From NCBI GenBank assembly GCA_964351245.1, contig CAYGNF010000021.1, forward strand, positions 1 through 20,585: a stretch of DNA of 20,585 bases, in the 5' to 3' direction. Below the pieces are notes generated by a model. That model made no database searches. It was not told where the DNA came from and worked only from the letters and a program-made list of their open reading frames with translations. The stretch is from JANRKH01 sp964351245 (GTDB lineage Bacteria; Pseudomonadota; Alphaproteobacteria; Rickettsiales; Rickettsiaceae). The translations under genes and the position numbers were made by a program. The number at the start of each line of letters is the position of its first letter. Within the stretch, counting starts at the first letter, position 1. Shown piece after piece: positions 1-6,502 of the stretch.

Positions 1-878
1 ATTTAGACCTTAGCATTTTCATAGATTCTGCTTTATTTTTGTGCTGCGACCTATCATTTTGGCATTGGACCACCGTATTTGTTGGTATATGGGTGATGCG
101 CACCGCTGAATCTGTGGTATTAACATGCTGACCCCCAGCCCCAGATGCCCTATAAGTATCTATCCTGAGATCTTTTTCTTGTATTTCTATTTCAATATTA
201 TCATCTATTTCTGGATAAATCCAACTACTTGCAAAGCTTGTCATTCTTTTGCCAGCCGAATTAAAAGGAGAGATACGCACCAGCCTATGGACTCCGGCCT
301 CAGTTCTAAACCACCCATAAGCATTATGACCCTTTATTTTGATAATTGCGGATTTGACACCCGCTTCTTCTCCATCAATTAAATGCACTATTTCAGTTTT
401 AAAACCTAGCCTTTCTGCAAATCGTAAATACATTCTGAGCATCACAGAAGCCCAGTCATGGCTTTCAGTGCCTCCTGCTCCTGCATTAATTTCTAGAAAT
501 GCGTTGCAACTATCTACTTCTCCTGCAAACAAGCACTCGATTTCATATTTTTTTGCTTCTTTATACAAAGATATTATATCATATTCGAGCTGGAGCGCTA
601 AGTCTTTATCTAGTTCTTTTTCTGCAAGTCCTGCAAGCTCTACTATATCTTCAAAGTTTTTTGCGATATATTCAAATCTTTCAATTTTATTACTTAATAT
701 ACTTTTTTCTTTCAGTAATTTTTGAGCAGATGCTTGATCATTCCATAAAGTTGGAGAGTTAGTTTGCTCCACTATGCTTGCAAGAGATGATCTTAGTGCA
801 TCTGGGTCAAAGAGACCTCTTAAGTAAATTTATCGTTTCTGCAAGCAACTCTTTATGATTATTAAATTCTGCATTCAT
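1..878 (-). CDS. prfB: Peptide chain release factor 2 (RF2), 3' end outside window, programmed frameshift
   Basis: RF2 recognises UGA and UAA stop codons and releases the finished peptide on the ribosome. The reverse strand reads ATG at 878, 23 codons to an in-frame TGA (809-807), and then continues in the +1 frame as an uninterrupted RF2 to the left edge. The peptidyl-tRNA hydrolysis motif GGQ is clear, in the context GAGGQHVNTTDSAVRITH (about 70-125). About 290 residues of a usual 360-370 are visible, so only the C-terminus is missing. The early stop is not a defect: the codons AAG AGG TCT CTT TGA followed by C reproduce the known prfB recoding site, which needs a +1 shift to make full-length protein. 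A good promoter lies just upstream and diverges from lepA. Identity is certain; the exact start is very likely. Confidence 0.96.
806..821 (-). promoter_or_regulatory. prfB programmed +1 frameshift site
   Basis: Read on the minus strand the site is AAG AGG TCT CTT TGA C. The internal Shine-Dalgarno-like AGAGG lies three bases before the slippery CTT, which is followed by TGA and then C, the same geometry as the E. coli prfB site. In the known mechanism, low RF2 makes ribosomes pause at TGA and slip forward, reading CTT then GAC, so RF2 controls its own synthesis. The frame after the shift (L-D-P-D-A-L-R) runs straight into conserved RF2 sequence. Confidence 0.93.
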
Positions 879-882
879 TATT

Positions 883-913
883 TTGATACCAATTTTTTAG
901 CTTATAGTATATA
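883..913 (+). promoter_or_regulatory. Weak candidate promoter of lepA
   Basis: TTGATA (883-888) and TATATA (908-913) are separated by 19 bases, longer than ideal. Transcription would begin near 920, which fits a lepA start at 927 or 945 but not one at 855 or 918. It overlaps the divergent prfB promoter. Confidence 0.28.
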
Positions 914-934
914 TATTATGAACAAAATGATCAA
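906..934 (-). promoter_or_regulatory. Putative sigma-70 promoter of prfB
   Basis: On the minus strand TTGATC (934-929) is followed after exactly 17 bases by TATACT (911-906), close to the -35/-10 consensus and about 28 bases upstream of the prfB start at 878. It lies inside a possible 5' extension of the lepA frame, which argues that lepA really starts further downstream. Motif match only; AT-rich sequence makes chance matches common. Confidence 0.5.
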
Positions 935-944
935 TTTAAATATC

Positions 945-2744
945 ATGGATCAAAAATACATAAGAAATTTTGCAATTATTGCTCATATTGATCACGGCAA
1001 ATCTACGCTTGCAGATAGGTTGATAGAGAAATGTGGCGGAGTTGAGATGCGGGAAATGAGCGCTCAAATTCTTGACTCTATGGAGATAGAAAAGGAGAGG
1101 GGTATTACAATTAAAGCCCAAACGGTGCGCTTAAGATATACTGCAAAAGATGGCAATAATTATCAATTAAATCTGATGGATACTCCTGGGCACGTAGATT
1201 TTTCGTACGAAGTCAGCAGAAGTCTTGCCGCGTGCGAAGGATCTTTGCTTGTTGTAGATGCAAGTCAGGGCGTTGAGGCGCAAACATTAGCGAATGTTTA
1301 TCAGGCTATTGATAATAATCATGAAATAGTACCTGTTTTGAATAAAGTGGATCTTCCAGCAGCAGAGCCAGAGAAGGTAAAAAGCCAGATAGAAGATGTG
1401 ATAGGGATAGATTGCTCAGATAGCGTTCTTATTTCAGCCAAAAGTGGCTTAGGTATTGAAGATGTATTAGAAGCTATAGTTGCAAAACTACCCTCTCCAA
1501 AGGGTTTATCAGAAAACCCTCTAAAGGCTCTCTTAGTAGATAGCTGGTATGATGTGTATCTTGGTGTTGTAATATTAGTACGTATTGTTGATGGAGTATT
1601 AAGAAAGGGCACAAAAATCAAGATGTACTCAACAAATTCTACATATACAGTAGAATCCGTTGGCTTTACATCGCCAAAAAAACACTATGTCGATGCATTA
1701 TATTCAGGAGAAATGGGTTTTATTACCGCTTCCATTAAGCAGGTTGCTGATTGTAAAGTAGGAGATACTATCACCGAGGAAAAAAGACCCTGCGAATCTT
1801 CTCTACCCGGCTTCAAACCTAATCTGCCAGTAGTATTTTGCGGCCTATACCCTGCAGATAGCGCGAACTTCGAGCATCTAAAGCAGTGCCTTGGTAAGCT
1901 AAAGCTAAATGACGCTAGCTTTGAGTATGAGATGGAAACATCAGTAGCACTCGGGTTTGGATTTAGGTGCGGCTTTTTAGGATTATTACATCTTGAGATA
2001 ATTCAAGAAAGATTAGAGAGAGAGTTTGATCTAGACATGATCACAACTGCACCTAGTGTGATATATAGAGTCCATATGCAGATAGATGATAAGGTGCTTG
2101 AGATTCATAATCCATCTGATATGCCAGATGCCCAAAAGATAGCTTTTATGGAGGAGCCTTGGGTTAAAGCAACAATCATTGTACCAGACGAATATTTGGG
2201 TAACATACTAGGTCTTTGTACTGATAAAAGAGGTATCCAGCTTGATCTAACTTATGTAGGACAAAGAGCAATGGTAGTATATAGGCTTCCATTAAATGAG
2301 ATGGTTTTTGATTTTTATGATAAATTAAAATCTTGTTCCAAAGGATATGCAAGCTTTGATTGGGCTATGGATGGGTTTGAAAGAAGTGATTTAGTAAAAC
2401 TAAGTATACTTGTTAATAACGAGTCTGTAGACGCTCTGGCGACTATAGTACATAAATCATCTGCAGAAAAAAGAGGCAGAGATCTTTGTCAAAGACTGAA
2501 GGACTTGATACCTCCACAATTATTTCAAATCGCAATTCAGGCAGTAATAGGCGGAAGAATTATAGCAAGAGAGACGGTGAGAGCATTAAGAAAAGATGTG
2601 CTCGCCAAGTGCTATGGAGGCGATATTAGTAGAAAGCGGAAGCTGCTAGACAAACAGAAAATGGGTAAGAAAAAAATGCGCAACATTGGAAATGTTGAGA
2701 TTCCGCAAAGCGCATTTATAGCCGCTCTTAAGATTAGTGATTAG
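945..2744 (+). CDS. lepA: Elongation factor 4 (LepA), ribosomal back-translocase GTPase
   Basis: LepA is a ribosome-binding GTPase related to EF-G; it can reverse translocation and affects translation under ionic stress and ribosome assembly. All GTPase motifs are present (numbered from the 945 start): AHIDHGKS at 13-20, RGIT at 52-55, DTPGH at 79-83, NKVD at 133-136 and SAK at 164-166. EF-G-like domains II, III and V follow, and the LepA-specific C-terminal domain ends with a lysine-rich stretch and the sequence IGNVEIPQSAFIAALK. The 599 residues from 945 match the family length of about 600, and MDQKYIRNFAIIAHID aligns with usual LepA N-termini. In-frame ATGs at 855, 918 and 927 would add 30, 9 or 6 atypical residues and two of them overlap likely promoter elements; no strong ribosome binding site separates 927 from 945. 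Confidence 0.97.
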   Translation: MDQKYIRNFAIIAHIDHGKSTLADRLIEKCGGVEMREMSAQILDSMEIEKERGITIKAQTVRLRYTAKDGNNYQLNLMDTPGHVDFSYEVSRSLAACEGSLLVVDASQGVEAQTLANVYQAIDNNHEIVPVLNKVDLPAAEPEKVKSQIEDVIGIDCSDSVLISAKSGLGIEDVLEAIVAKLPSPKGLSENPLKALLVDSWYDVYLGVVILVRIVDGVLRKGTKIKMYSTNSTYTVESVGFTSPKKHYVDALYSGEMGFITASIKQVADCKVGDTITEEKRPCESSLPGFKPNLPVVFCGLYPADSANFEHLKQCLGKLKLNDASFEYEMETSVALGFGFRCGFLGLLHLEIIQERLEREFDLDMITTAPSVIYRVHMQIDDKVLEIHNPSDMPDAQKIAFMEEPWVKATIIVPDEYLGNILGLCTDKRGIQLDLTYVGQRAMVVYRLPLNEMVFDFYDKLKSCSKGYASFDWAMDGFERSDLVKLSILVNNESVDALATIVHKSSAEKRGRDLCQRLKDLIPPQLFQIAIQAVIGGRIIARETVRALRKDVLAKCYGGDISRKRKLLDKQKMGKKKMRNIGNVEIPQSAFIAALKISD

Positions 2745-2788
2745 GATGTAATACCATACTAATATTAGTATATTCAAGATCTCAACCA

Positions 2789-3526
2789 TCAATTACGTAT
2801 TTTATCTGGTATTTTGTTTGCTTGTGCCGAGGCGTCGCTGATTCTACTATATAATATAATAAAGAGAAAATTAGTTAATAATACAACTGAGCCTGAGATT
2901 AATATATCGCTTGGAAAATGCGCACCTTGTAATACTCTAAATGTACCTGCCATCATTCCGAATAATATACCGCAGAAGAAAACAAAGATTTGATATTGTT
3001 TTGGTACCAAAAATGCAGTAGAGGTCATAATAAAGGCACCTGCAGCATGACCAGAAGAAAAGGAGCAGTTTGTGTTACATTGATCTGACATTACAAAAAC
3101 CTCAGTAAATATTTTATTTCCTCCAAATTCGGTGATCTGCTTAGGGCGAGCTCTACCAAAATGATCTTTGAAACAATAATTCACTATTAATCCTGAGCTA
3201 ATAATTGTTGCAGTAAAAAGTAATGCATATAATAAAGCCTTATCTATCATTTTAGTGTATCTTAGGTGGAGAATGGACATTACAAGAAGATAAATACCAT
3301 ACACAAAAGAGAGCTTGGGTATTATTATAAATATCGCCTCAACAAAGAAATTCTCACTATATAAAAATCCTTTAGATTCAGAGTAAAAGAGGCTTGTAAG
3401 ATAAATATCTGCTTCTGGATATGCATAAAAAATTAATCCACATACAAAGAAAGCTAAGCTAAATATGATATTTAATGAATTAAGCACGCATATTCCTTTT
3501 TGATTAAAATTGCATATTTCTGACAT
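2789..3526 (-). CDS. PAP2-family membrane phosphatase
   Basis: This is an integral membrane phosphatase of the type 2 phosphatidic acid phosphatase superfamily, which removes phosphate from lipid phosphates such as phosphatidate, undecaprenyl pyrophosphate or lipid A. The signature residues are present: K-x6-RP at K120 to R127-P128, a modified SSGH at 157-160 (the usual form is PSGH), and R-x5-H-x3-D at R197, H203, D207. There are about six hydrophobic segments (roughly 15-35, 62-87, 98-118, 160-176, 178-194, 207-226), as in the family. The substrate cannot be told from sequence; lipid A or undecaprenyl-pyrophosphate phosphatases are the obvious options. The gene lies 35 bases after the endolysin gene on the same strand, so it may be read from the same transcript. 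No good ribosome binding site is seen. Confidence 0.85.
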   Translation of the reverse strand: MSEICNFNQKGICVLNSLNIIFSLAFFVCGLIFYAYPEADIYLTSLFYSESKGFLYSENFFVEAIFIIIPKLSFVYGIYLLVMSILHLRYTKMIDKALLYALLFTATIISSGLIVNYCFKDHFGRARPKQITEFGGNKIFTEVFVMSDQCNTNCSFSSGHAAGAFIMTSTAFLVPKQYQIFVFFCGILFGMMAGTFRVLQGAHFPSDILISGSVVLLTNFLFIILYSRISDASAQANKIPDKIRN

Positions 3527-3561
3527 AGTTCGTAAATAAAACCCTAAATTCGGGGCCTACA

Positions 3562-3999
3562 TCACAAACAATATAACATACTTTCTATATTTCTTCTATG
3601 AATAAGCCCAGGTAATTTTCTACCACGAGAATACACCCATTTTGAAAACTCTCCACAAATTTCATCGCACGAAGAAGATCTATAATTAATTTTTTGTCTT
3701 AAGGTAGAGCGCTGAAGAGACCCCACGCCAAGATTAAATGTAAAAGATGCAAGAGCCGAGAATTGATTATCGTTTAAGTCTACCTCTATATATCTGCAAA
3801 TACCCTTTTGCGCGCATTCTAGATCTTTGTATAATATTTCCTCAGCATCTTCTCTAGTAATATTGTTAAAATTTTCTGAAGGCTGAATTTTATGTCCATA
3901 ACCAATTGTTTTATATCCTCCAGGACATATATATATTTTATCTCTAAAACCCTCAAATGTCTTGATGATTTCTATACCTATTTTATTAATACTTGGCAT
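3562..3999 (-). CDS. Phage/GTA-type endolysin, GH24 lysozyme
   Basis: A T4-type lysozyme-fold muramidase that cleaves the glycan strands of peptidoglycan. From the chosen start the active-site pattern is E16, eight residues, C25, five residues, T31, in the sequence EGFRDKIYICPGGYKTIGYGH read from 16 to 36. This is the E-8-(D/C)-5-T arrangement of phage endolysins of this family, here in its Cys form. Further family sequence follows (NQFSALASFTFNLGVG). Length is 145 residues, normal for single-domain phage lysozymes. No signal peptide or signal-anchor is visible, so release should depend on the holin encoded just upstream. ATG 3999 is preferred: GGAG lies 11 bases before it and it follows the holin stop codon by one base. 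An upstream ATG at 4026 in the same frame would overlap the holin gene by 26 bases. Confidence 0.88.
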   Translation of the reverse strand: MPSINKIGIEIIKTFEGFRDKIYICPGGYKTIGYGHKIQPSENFNNITREDAEEILYKDLECAQKGICRYIEVDLNDNQFSALASFTFNLGVGSLQRSTLRQKINYRSSSCDEICGEFSKWVYSRGRKLPGLIHRRNIESMLYCL

Positions 4000-4000
4000 A

Positions 4001-4453
4001 TTATTTTTGTCTCCATATTTTCCCAAAAGTCCGTTGTCCGAAATAAAAGCTTATAATTCCTGCAAATATTGCTTGATCATCGGTTGTCCATAGCATATCA
4101 AAATATATAGGAAGAGGCTTACCTCCCTCTATAATTGAGGCATATTGCACATATTTTAAAAAAGCATATAGAAAGAAAAAACTATATGCCATCACAGGCC
4201 TTACGGTACTATTGAGCGCATCAACCCAGCTAATACCACTTTTAAATGTTGAGTATAATGCTCCAAATTCTTGGGTATCAACAGAAGCTTTGATTTCATC
4301 AATATAACTATCCATTTTGCATTTAGACATCTCAATCTGCATTGATAATATATCTAATTCGTGCTTTTTATCATTTTTATCTTTAAACAATTTTACTATC
4401 TCGGGTATCATTGAAGTGATAAACCCAGCGATTGAAGCTATTAATGTTATCAT
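4001..4453 (-). CDS. GTA-type holin, three transmembrane helices (GTA_holin_3TM family)
   Basis: Holins form inner-membrane pores that let a cytoplasmic endolysin reach the cell wall. The 150-residue protein has hydrophobic segments at about 2-22, 86-107 and 126-142. A charged, mostly helical region lies between the first two (about 24-66). The C-terminal part has the family's hallmarks: a WVDALNSTVRPVMAY stretch leading into helix 2, and an FGQRTFGK ending after helix 3. These resemble the 3TM holin family named for gene-transfer-agent release. The gene sits directly upstream of the endolysin, the classic lysis-pair order. AGGGA lies about ten bases before the ATG. Family assignment is from memory of the motifs, not a search. 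Confidence 0.8.
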   Translation of the reverse strand: MITLIASIAGFITSMIPEIVKLFKDKNDKKHELDILSMQIEMSKCKMDSYIDEIKASVDTQEFGALYSTFKSGISWVDALNSTVRPVMAYSFFFLYAFLKYVQYASIIEGGKPLPIYFDMLWTTDDQAIFAGIISFYFGQRTFGKIWRQK

Positions 4454-4471
4454 TATAATATTCCCTAATCT

Positions 4472-5128
4472 TTAATAAACATATTCATTGCTATAATGAC
4501 TACACAGATAATGACACGTTTCTGGTAATCTAATGAATCTTAAGTAATTAATGGCATTAGGGCTAGTAGGGGGTTGATATTGAGTAGAAGAAGCCCATAA
4601 AATATTACTACTAAACTTTATATTAAAAATATTTTGATGATTTTGCTTAATAATGATTTCAACCACTGCATCATTAGGGCTTTCGATCACAAGCTCGCAA
4701 TCATCATCAAGATATATATAGGATAAAGCCTTGGTAACCAGAAGCACCCCTCTTGCTGACTCGAAGTGACATTGCGCATCTCCTACTTCGCGAGTAAAAT
4801 TGCGACTTTCATCAACAAAAACCCATTCATCTCCATCAAAGTAAACTAATTGCTTGAGCTCGTAGCAAAATAATATCATACCTTCGGCTGGATCAATGAA
4901 TTTCCAGTTCTTGTTTTGCGATGGACAAAAAGCAATTTTATTTTTACTCACTCCTTCTGCGATAATATACTTAGTATTTTTTTTGCAATCTTCGTTGATG
5001 GCGGGTACAAATGAATGAACAGATATATTAGAAAAACTGTCTAATATGCATAGGTTTTCGTTAAAAAACACCTCTTTATTGATTTGCTCTGGCATTATTA
5101 GATCCATTTTTAAGTGCTGAGTTTTCAT
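4472..5128 (-). CDS. DUF2793 phage/GTA tail-fibre-like protein
   Basis: The N-terminal half resembles DUF2793, a domain of alphaproteobacterial phage and gene-transfer-agent fibre proteins. The pattern is a Q-x-x-K-E-V-x-x-N-E-x-L-x-x-L-D motif at 15-30, a KYIIAEG strand at 53-59, NWKFIDPAEG at 74-83, and a closing FDGDEWV at 97-103. Residues about 115-218 are beta-rich and end in a stretch (NILWASS near 178, LRFIRLPE near 198, then a tyrosine-rich end) that resembles tip modules of phage tail fibres. No signal peptide or membrane segment is seen. It starts the cassette, 18 bases before the holin gene. By analogy with the Rhodobacter GTA fibre, a role in binding target-cell surfaces is plausible, but at 218 residues it is short for a fibre, and the particle genes are not in this window. 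Confidence 0.72.
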   Translation of the reverse strand: MKTQHLKMDLIMPEQINKEVFFNENLCILDSFSNISVHSFVPAINEDCKKNTKYIIAEGVSKNKIAFCPSQNKNWKFIDPAEGMILFCYELKQLVYFDGDEWVFVDESRNFTREVGDAQCHFESARGVLLVTKALSYIYLDDDCELVIESPNDAVVEIIIKQNHQNIFNIKFSSNILWASSTQYQPPTSPNAINYLRFIRLPETCHYLCSHYSNEYVY

Positions 5129-5147
5129 GTGGCTGATTTTTTTAGAA

Positions 5148-5176
5148 TTGTTAATGATTAAAATATCATATATAAT
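5148..5176 (+). promoter_or_regulatory. Putative sigma-70 promoter of hemW
   Basis: TTGTTA (5148-5153), a 17-base spacer and a perfect TATAAT (5171-5176), about 58 bases before the hemW ATG. Spacing and -10 match are ideal. It overlaps the oppositely directed cassette promoter. Confidence 0.5.
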
Positions 5177-5193
5177 CCTGGCGCTAATACCAA
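5165..5193 (-). promoter_or_regulatory. Putative promoter of the DUF2793-holin-endolysin cassette
   Basis: On the minus strand TTGGTA (5193-5188) is followed after 17 bases by TATGAT (5170-5165), about 37 bases upstream of the DUF2793 start. It physically overlaps the divergent hemW promoter, so the two may compete for RNA polymerase. Motif match only. Confidence 0.4.
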
Positions 5194-5233
5194 TTAGCTA
5201 AAAAATTTTTGGCCACCACATCACGCACATAAT

Positions 5234-6388
5234 ATGCAAAAAAAACTCGCAATTTATATTCATTGGCCATTTTGTCTAAGTCTGTGCCCGTATTGCGATT
5301 TTAATTCACACGTAGCATATGAGATTGATGAAGCAAAATGGCTTGAAGCTTACAAAAAAGAACTATCTTATTTACTAGAATTATGCGGTCCAGTTATCAT
5401 AAATTCAATTTTTTTTGGCGGGGGCACCCCCTCCTTGATGCCCGTCAAAATAGTATCTTCTATTATATCTCATATCGCATCAACACATGATATTTCGGGA
5501 GTAGAAATTACTTTAGAAGCAAACCCTACTTCTTCGGAATCATCAAAATTTAGAGCCTTTCAAGATGCAGGAGTGAATCGTTTATCTTTAGGAATTCAGG
5601 CGTTGAATGATCATGATCTTGCTCTGCTCGGCAGGAGTCATAGCGCTTTAGAGGCTATTAAATCTATTGAGCTTGCAAGCAAGTATTTCAAGAATTATTC
5701 ATTTGATTTGATTTATGGAAGACCTAACCAAGATTTAAAATCCTGGGAAGCCGAATTATATAATGCCTTAAACTTGACCTCTAATCATATCTCTCTTTAT
5801 ATGCTTACTATAGAGAAAGGTACTCCGTTTTTTAAATTATTTAAAGATAATAAACTGATGATGCCAAGCCAGGATACTGCTGCTGATATATTAGATCTGA
5901 CCAATGATATATTAGAGAAGCATAATTATCAGCGTTATGAAATTTCAAATTATGCGAAAGCCGGATTTGAGTCTATCCATAATCTGTCATATTGGAATTA
6001 TTGTGATTATATTGGCGTAGGCCCTGGTGCTCATAGTAGAATTACAGATTCTGAGGGTACTAATGCTATTATGATGCATCACAAGCCAGAAAAATGGGTC
6101 AATATAGTAGGAGAGCAGGGAGTTGCAATTCAGAATCTCAGAAGATTATCTGAGTCCGAAATAATCTCTGAAATAATTATGATGAGCCTTAGAATTAGGT
6201 CGGGGTTATTAGAATCATCTTTAATGTCTAAAACTGGCAAAAGCTTTGGTCAGGTTCTTAATATGGAATATTTGCAAACTCTTGTTGATAATAACATGGC
6301 TGAATATGACAAGCGCAATATGTCTATAAAGCTTACAAATCAAGGAATGAATCTGCATAACTATATTCTTGCCAGAATCATATTGTAG
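5234..6388 (+). CDS. hemW: HemW, radical-SAM-type heme chaperone
   Basis: HemW is related to the anaerobic coproporphyrinogen oxidase HemN but is understood to bind heme and hand it to respiratory proteins. The radical SAM cluster motif CxxxCxxC is at C14, C18 and C21 and is followed by D-F. HemN would have another cysteine at the position of F23, so this favours HemW. The glycine-rich FFGGGTPS motif (SAM binding) is near 61-68, and the family signatures ISNYAKAGFESIHN and YWNYCDYIGVGPGAHS are near 237-268. Length is 384 residues, normal for the family. The gene stands alone on this strand with its own promoter, and the SURF1 oxidase factor elsewhere in the window is consistent with an aerobic heme-copper respiratory chain. 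Automatic annotation may call it coproporphyrinogen III oxidase; the cluster motif argues against that. Confidence 0.94.
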   Translation: MQKKLAIYIHWPFCLSLCPYCDFNSHVAYEIDEAKWLEAYKKELSYLLELCGPVIINSIFFGGGTPSLMPVKIVSSIISHIASTHDISGVEITLEANPTSSESSKFRAFQDAGVNRLSLGIQALNDHDLALLGRSHSALEAIKSIELASKYFKNYSFDLIYGRPNQDLKSWEAELYNALNLTSNHISLYMLTIEKGTPFFKLFKDNKLMMPSQDTAADILDLTNDILEKHNYQRYEISNYAKAGFESIHNLSYWNYCDYIGVGPGAHSRITDSEGTNAIMMHHKPEKWVNIVGEQGVAIQNLRRLSESEIISEIIMMSLRIRSGLLESSLMSKTGKSFGQVLNMEYLQTLVDNNMAEYDKRNMSIKLTNQGMNLHNYILARIIL

Positions 6389-6411
6389 AAATATTACCTA
6401 TTACTTGTAAA

Positions 6412-6457
6412 AAGAAGCAGGAAAGCCTTTTTTGAGTAGAGCCTAATCCTGCTTCTT
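6412..6457 (-). terminator. Intrinsic terminator of groEL (possibly bidirectional)
   Basis: AAGAAGCAGGA (6412-6422) and TCCTGCTTCTT (6447-6457) are a perfect 11-base inverted repeat around a 24-base loop, between the convergent hemW and groEL genes. On the minus strand the stem runs into TTTTT, as expected of a groEL terminator. On the plus strand it is followed by GGTTTTG, a weaker signal, so it could also serve hemW. Confidence 0.75.
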
Positions 6458-6502
6458 GGTTTTGTAGTCCGAATATTCTACGGCCTAAATAAAAATGACT
6501 TT

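Noticed and set aside
125..762. Plus-strand open frames of 85-128 codons near the left edge
   Set aside because: They lie antisense to prfB, whose reverse-strand protein sequence is conserved throughout, including the GGQ motif.
2756..2771. Perfect 16-base palindrome ATACTAATATTAGTAT between lepA and the PAP2 gene
   Set aside because: As a hairpin it would have only about five weak pairs and no T-run, so I do not call it a terminator. A protein-binding role cannot be excluded, but chance is likely in such AT-rich sequence.
5129..5233. Possible CtrA site (TTAA-N7-TTAA) before the DUF2793 gene, as a link to GTA control
   Set aside because: Only TTAA-N3-TTAA is present, which has the wrong spacing.
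5234..6388. hemW as oxygen-independent coproporphyrinogen oxidase (hemN)
   Set aside because: The fourth cysteine of the HemN CxxxCxxCxC motif is replaced by Phe, and HemW signatures are present.
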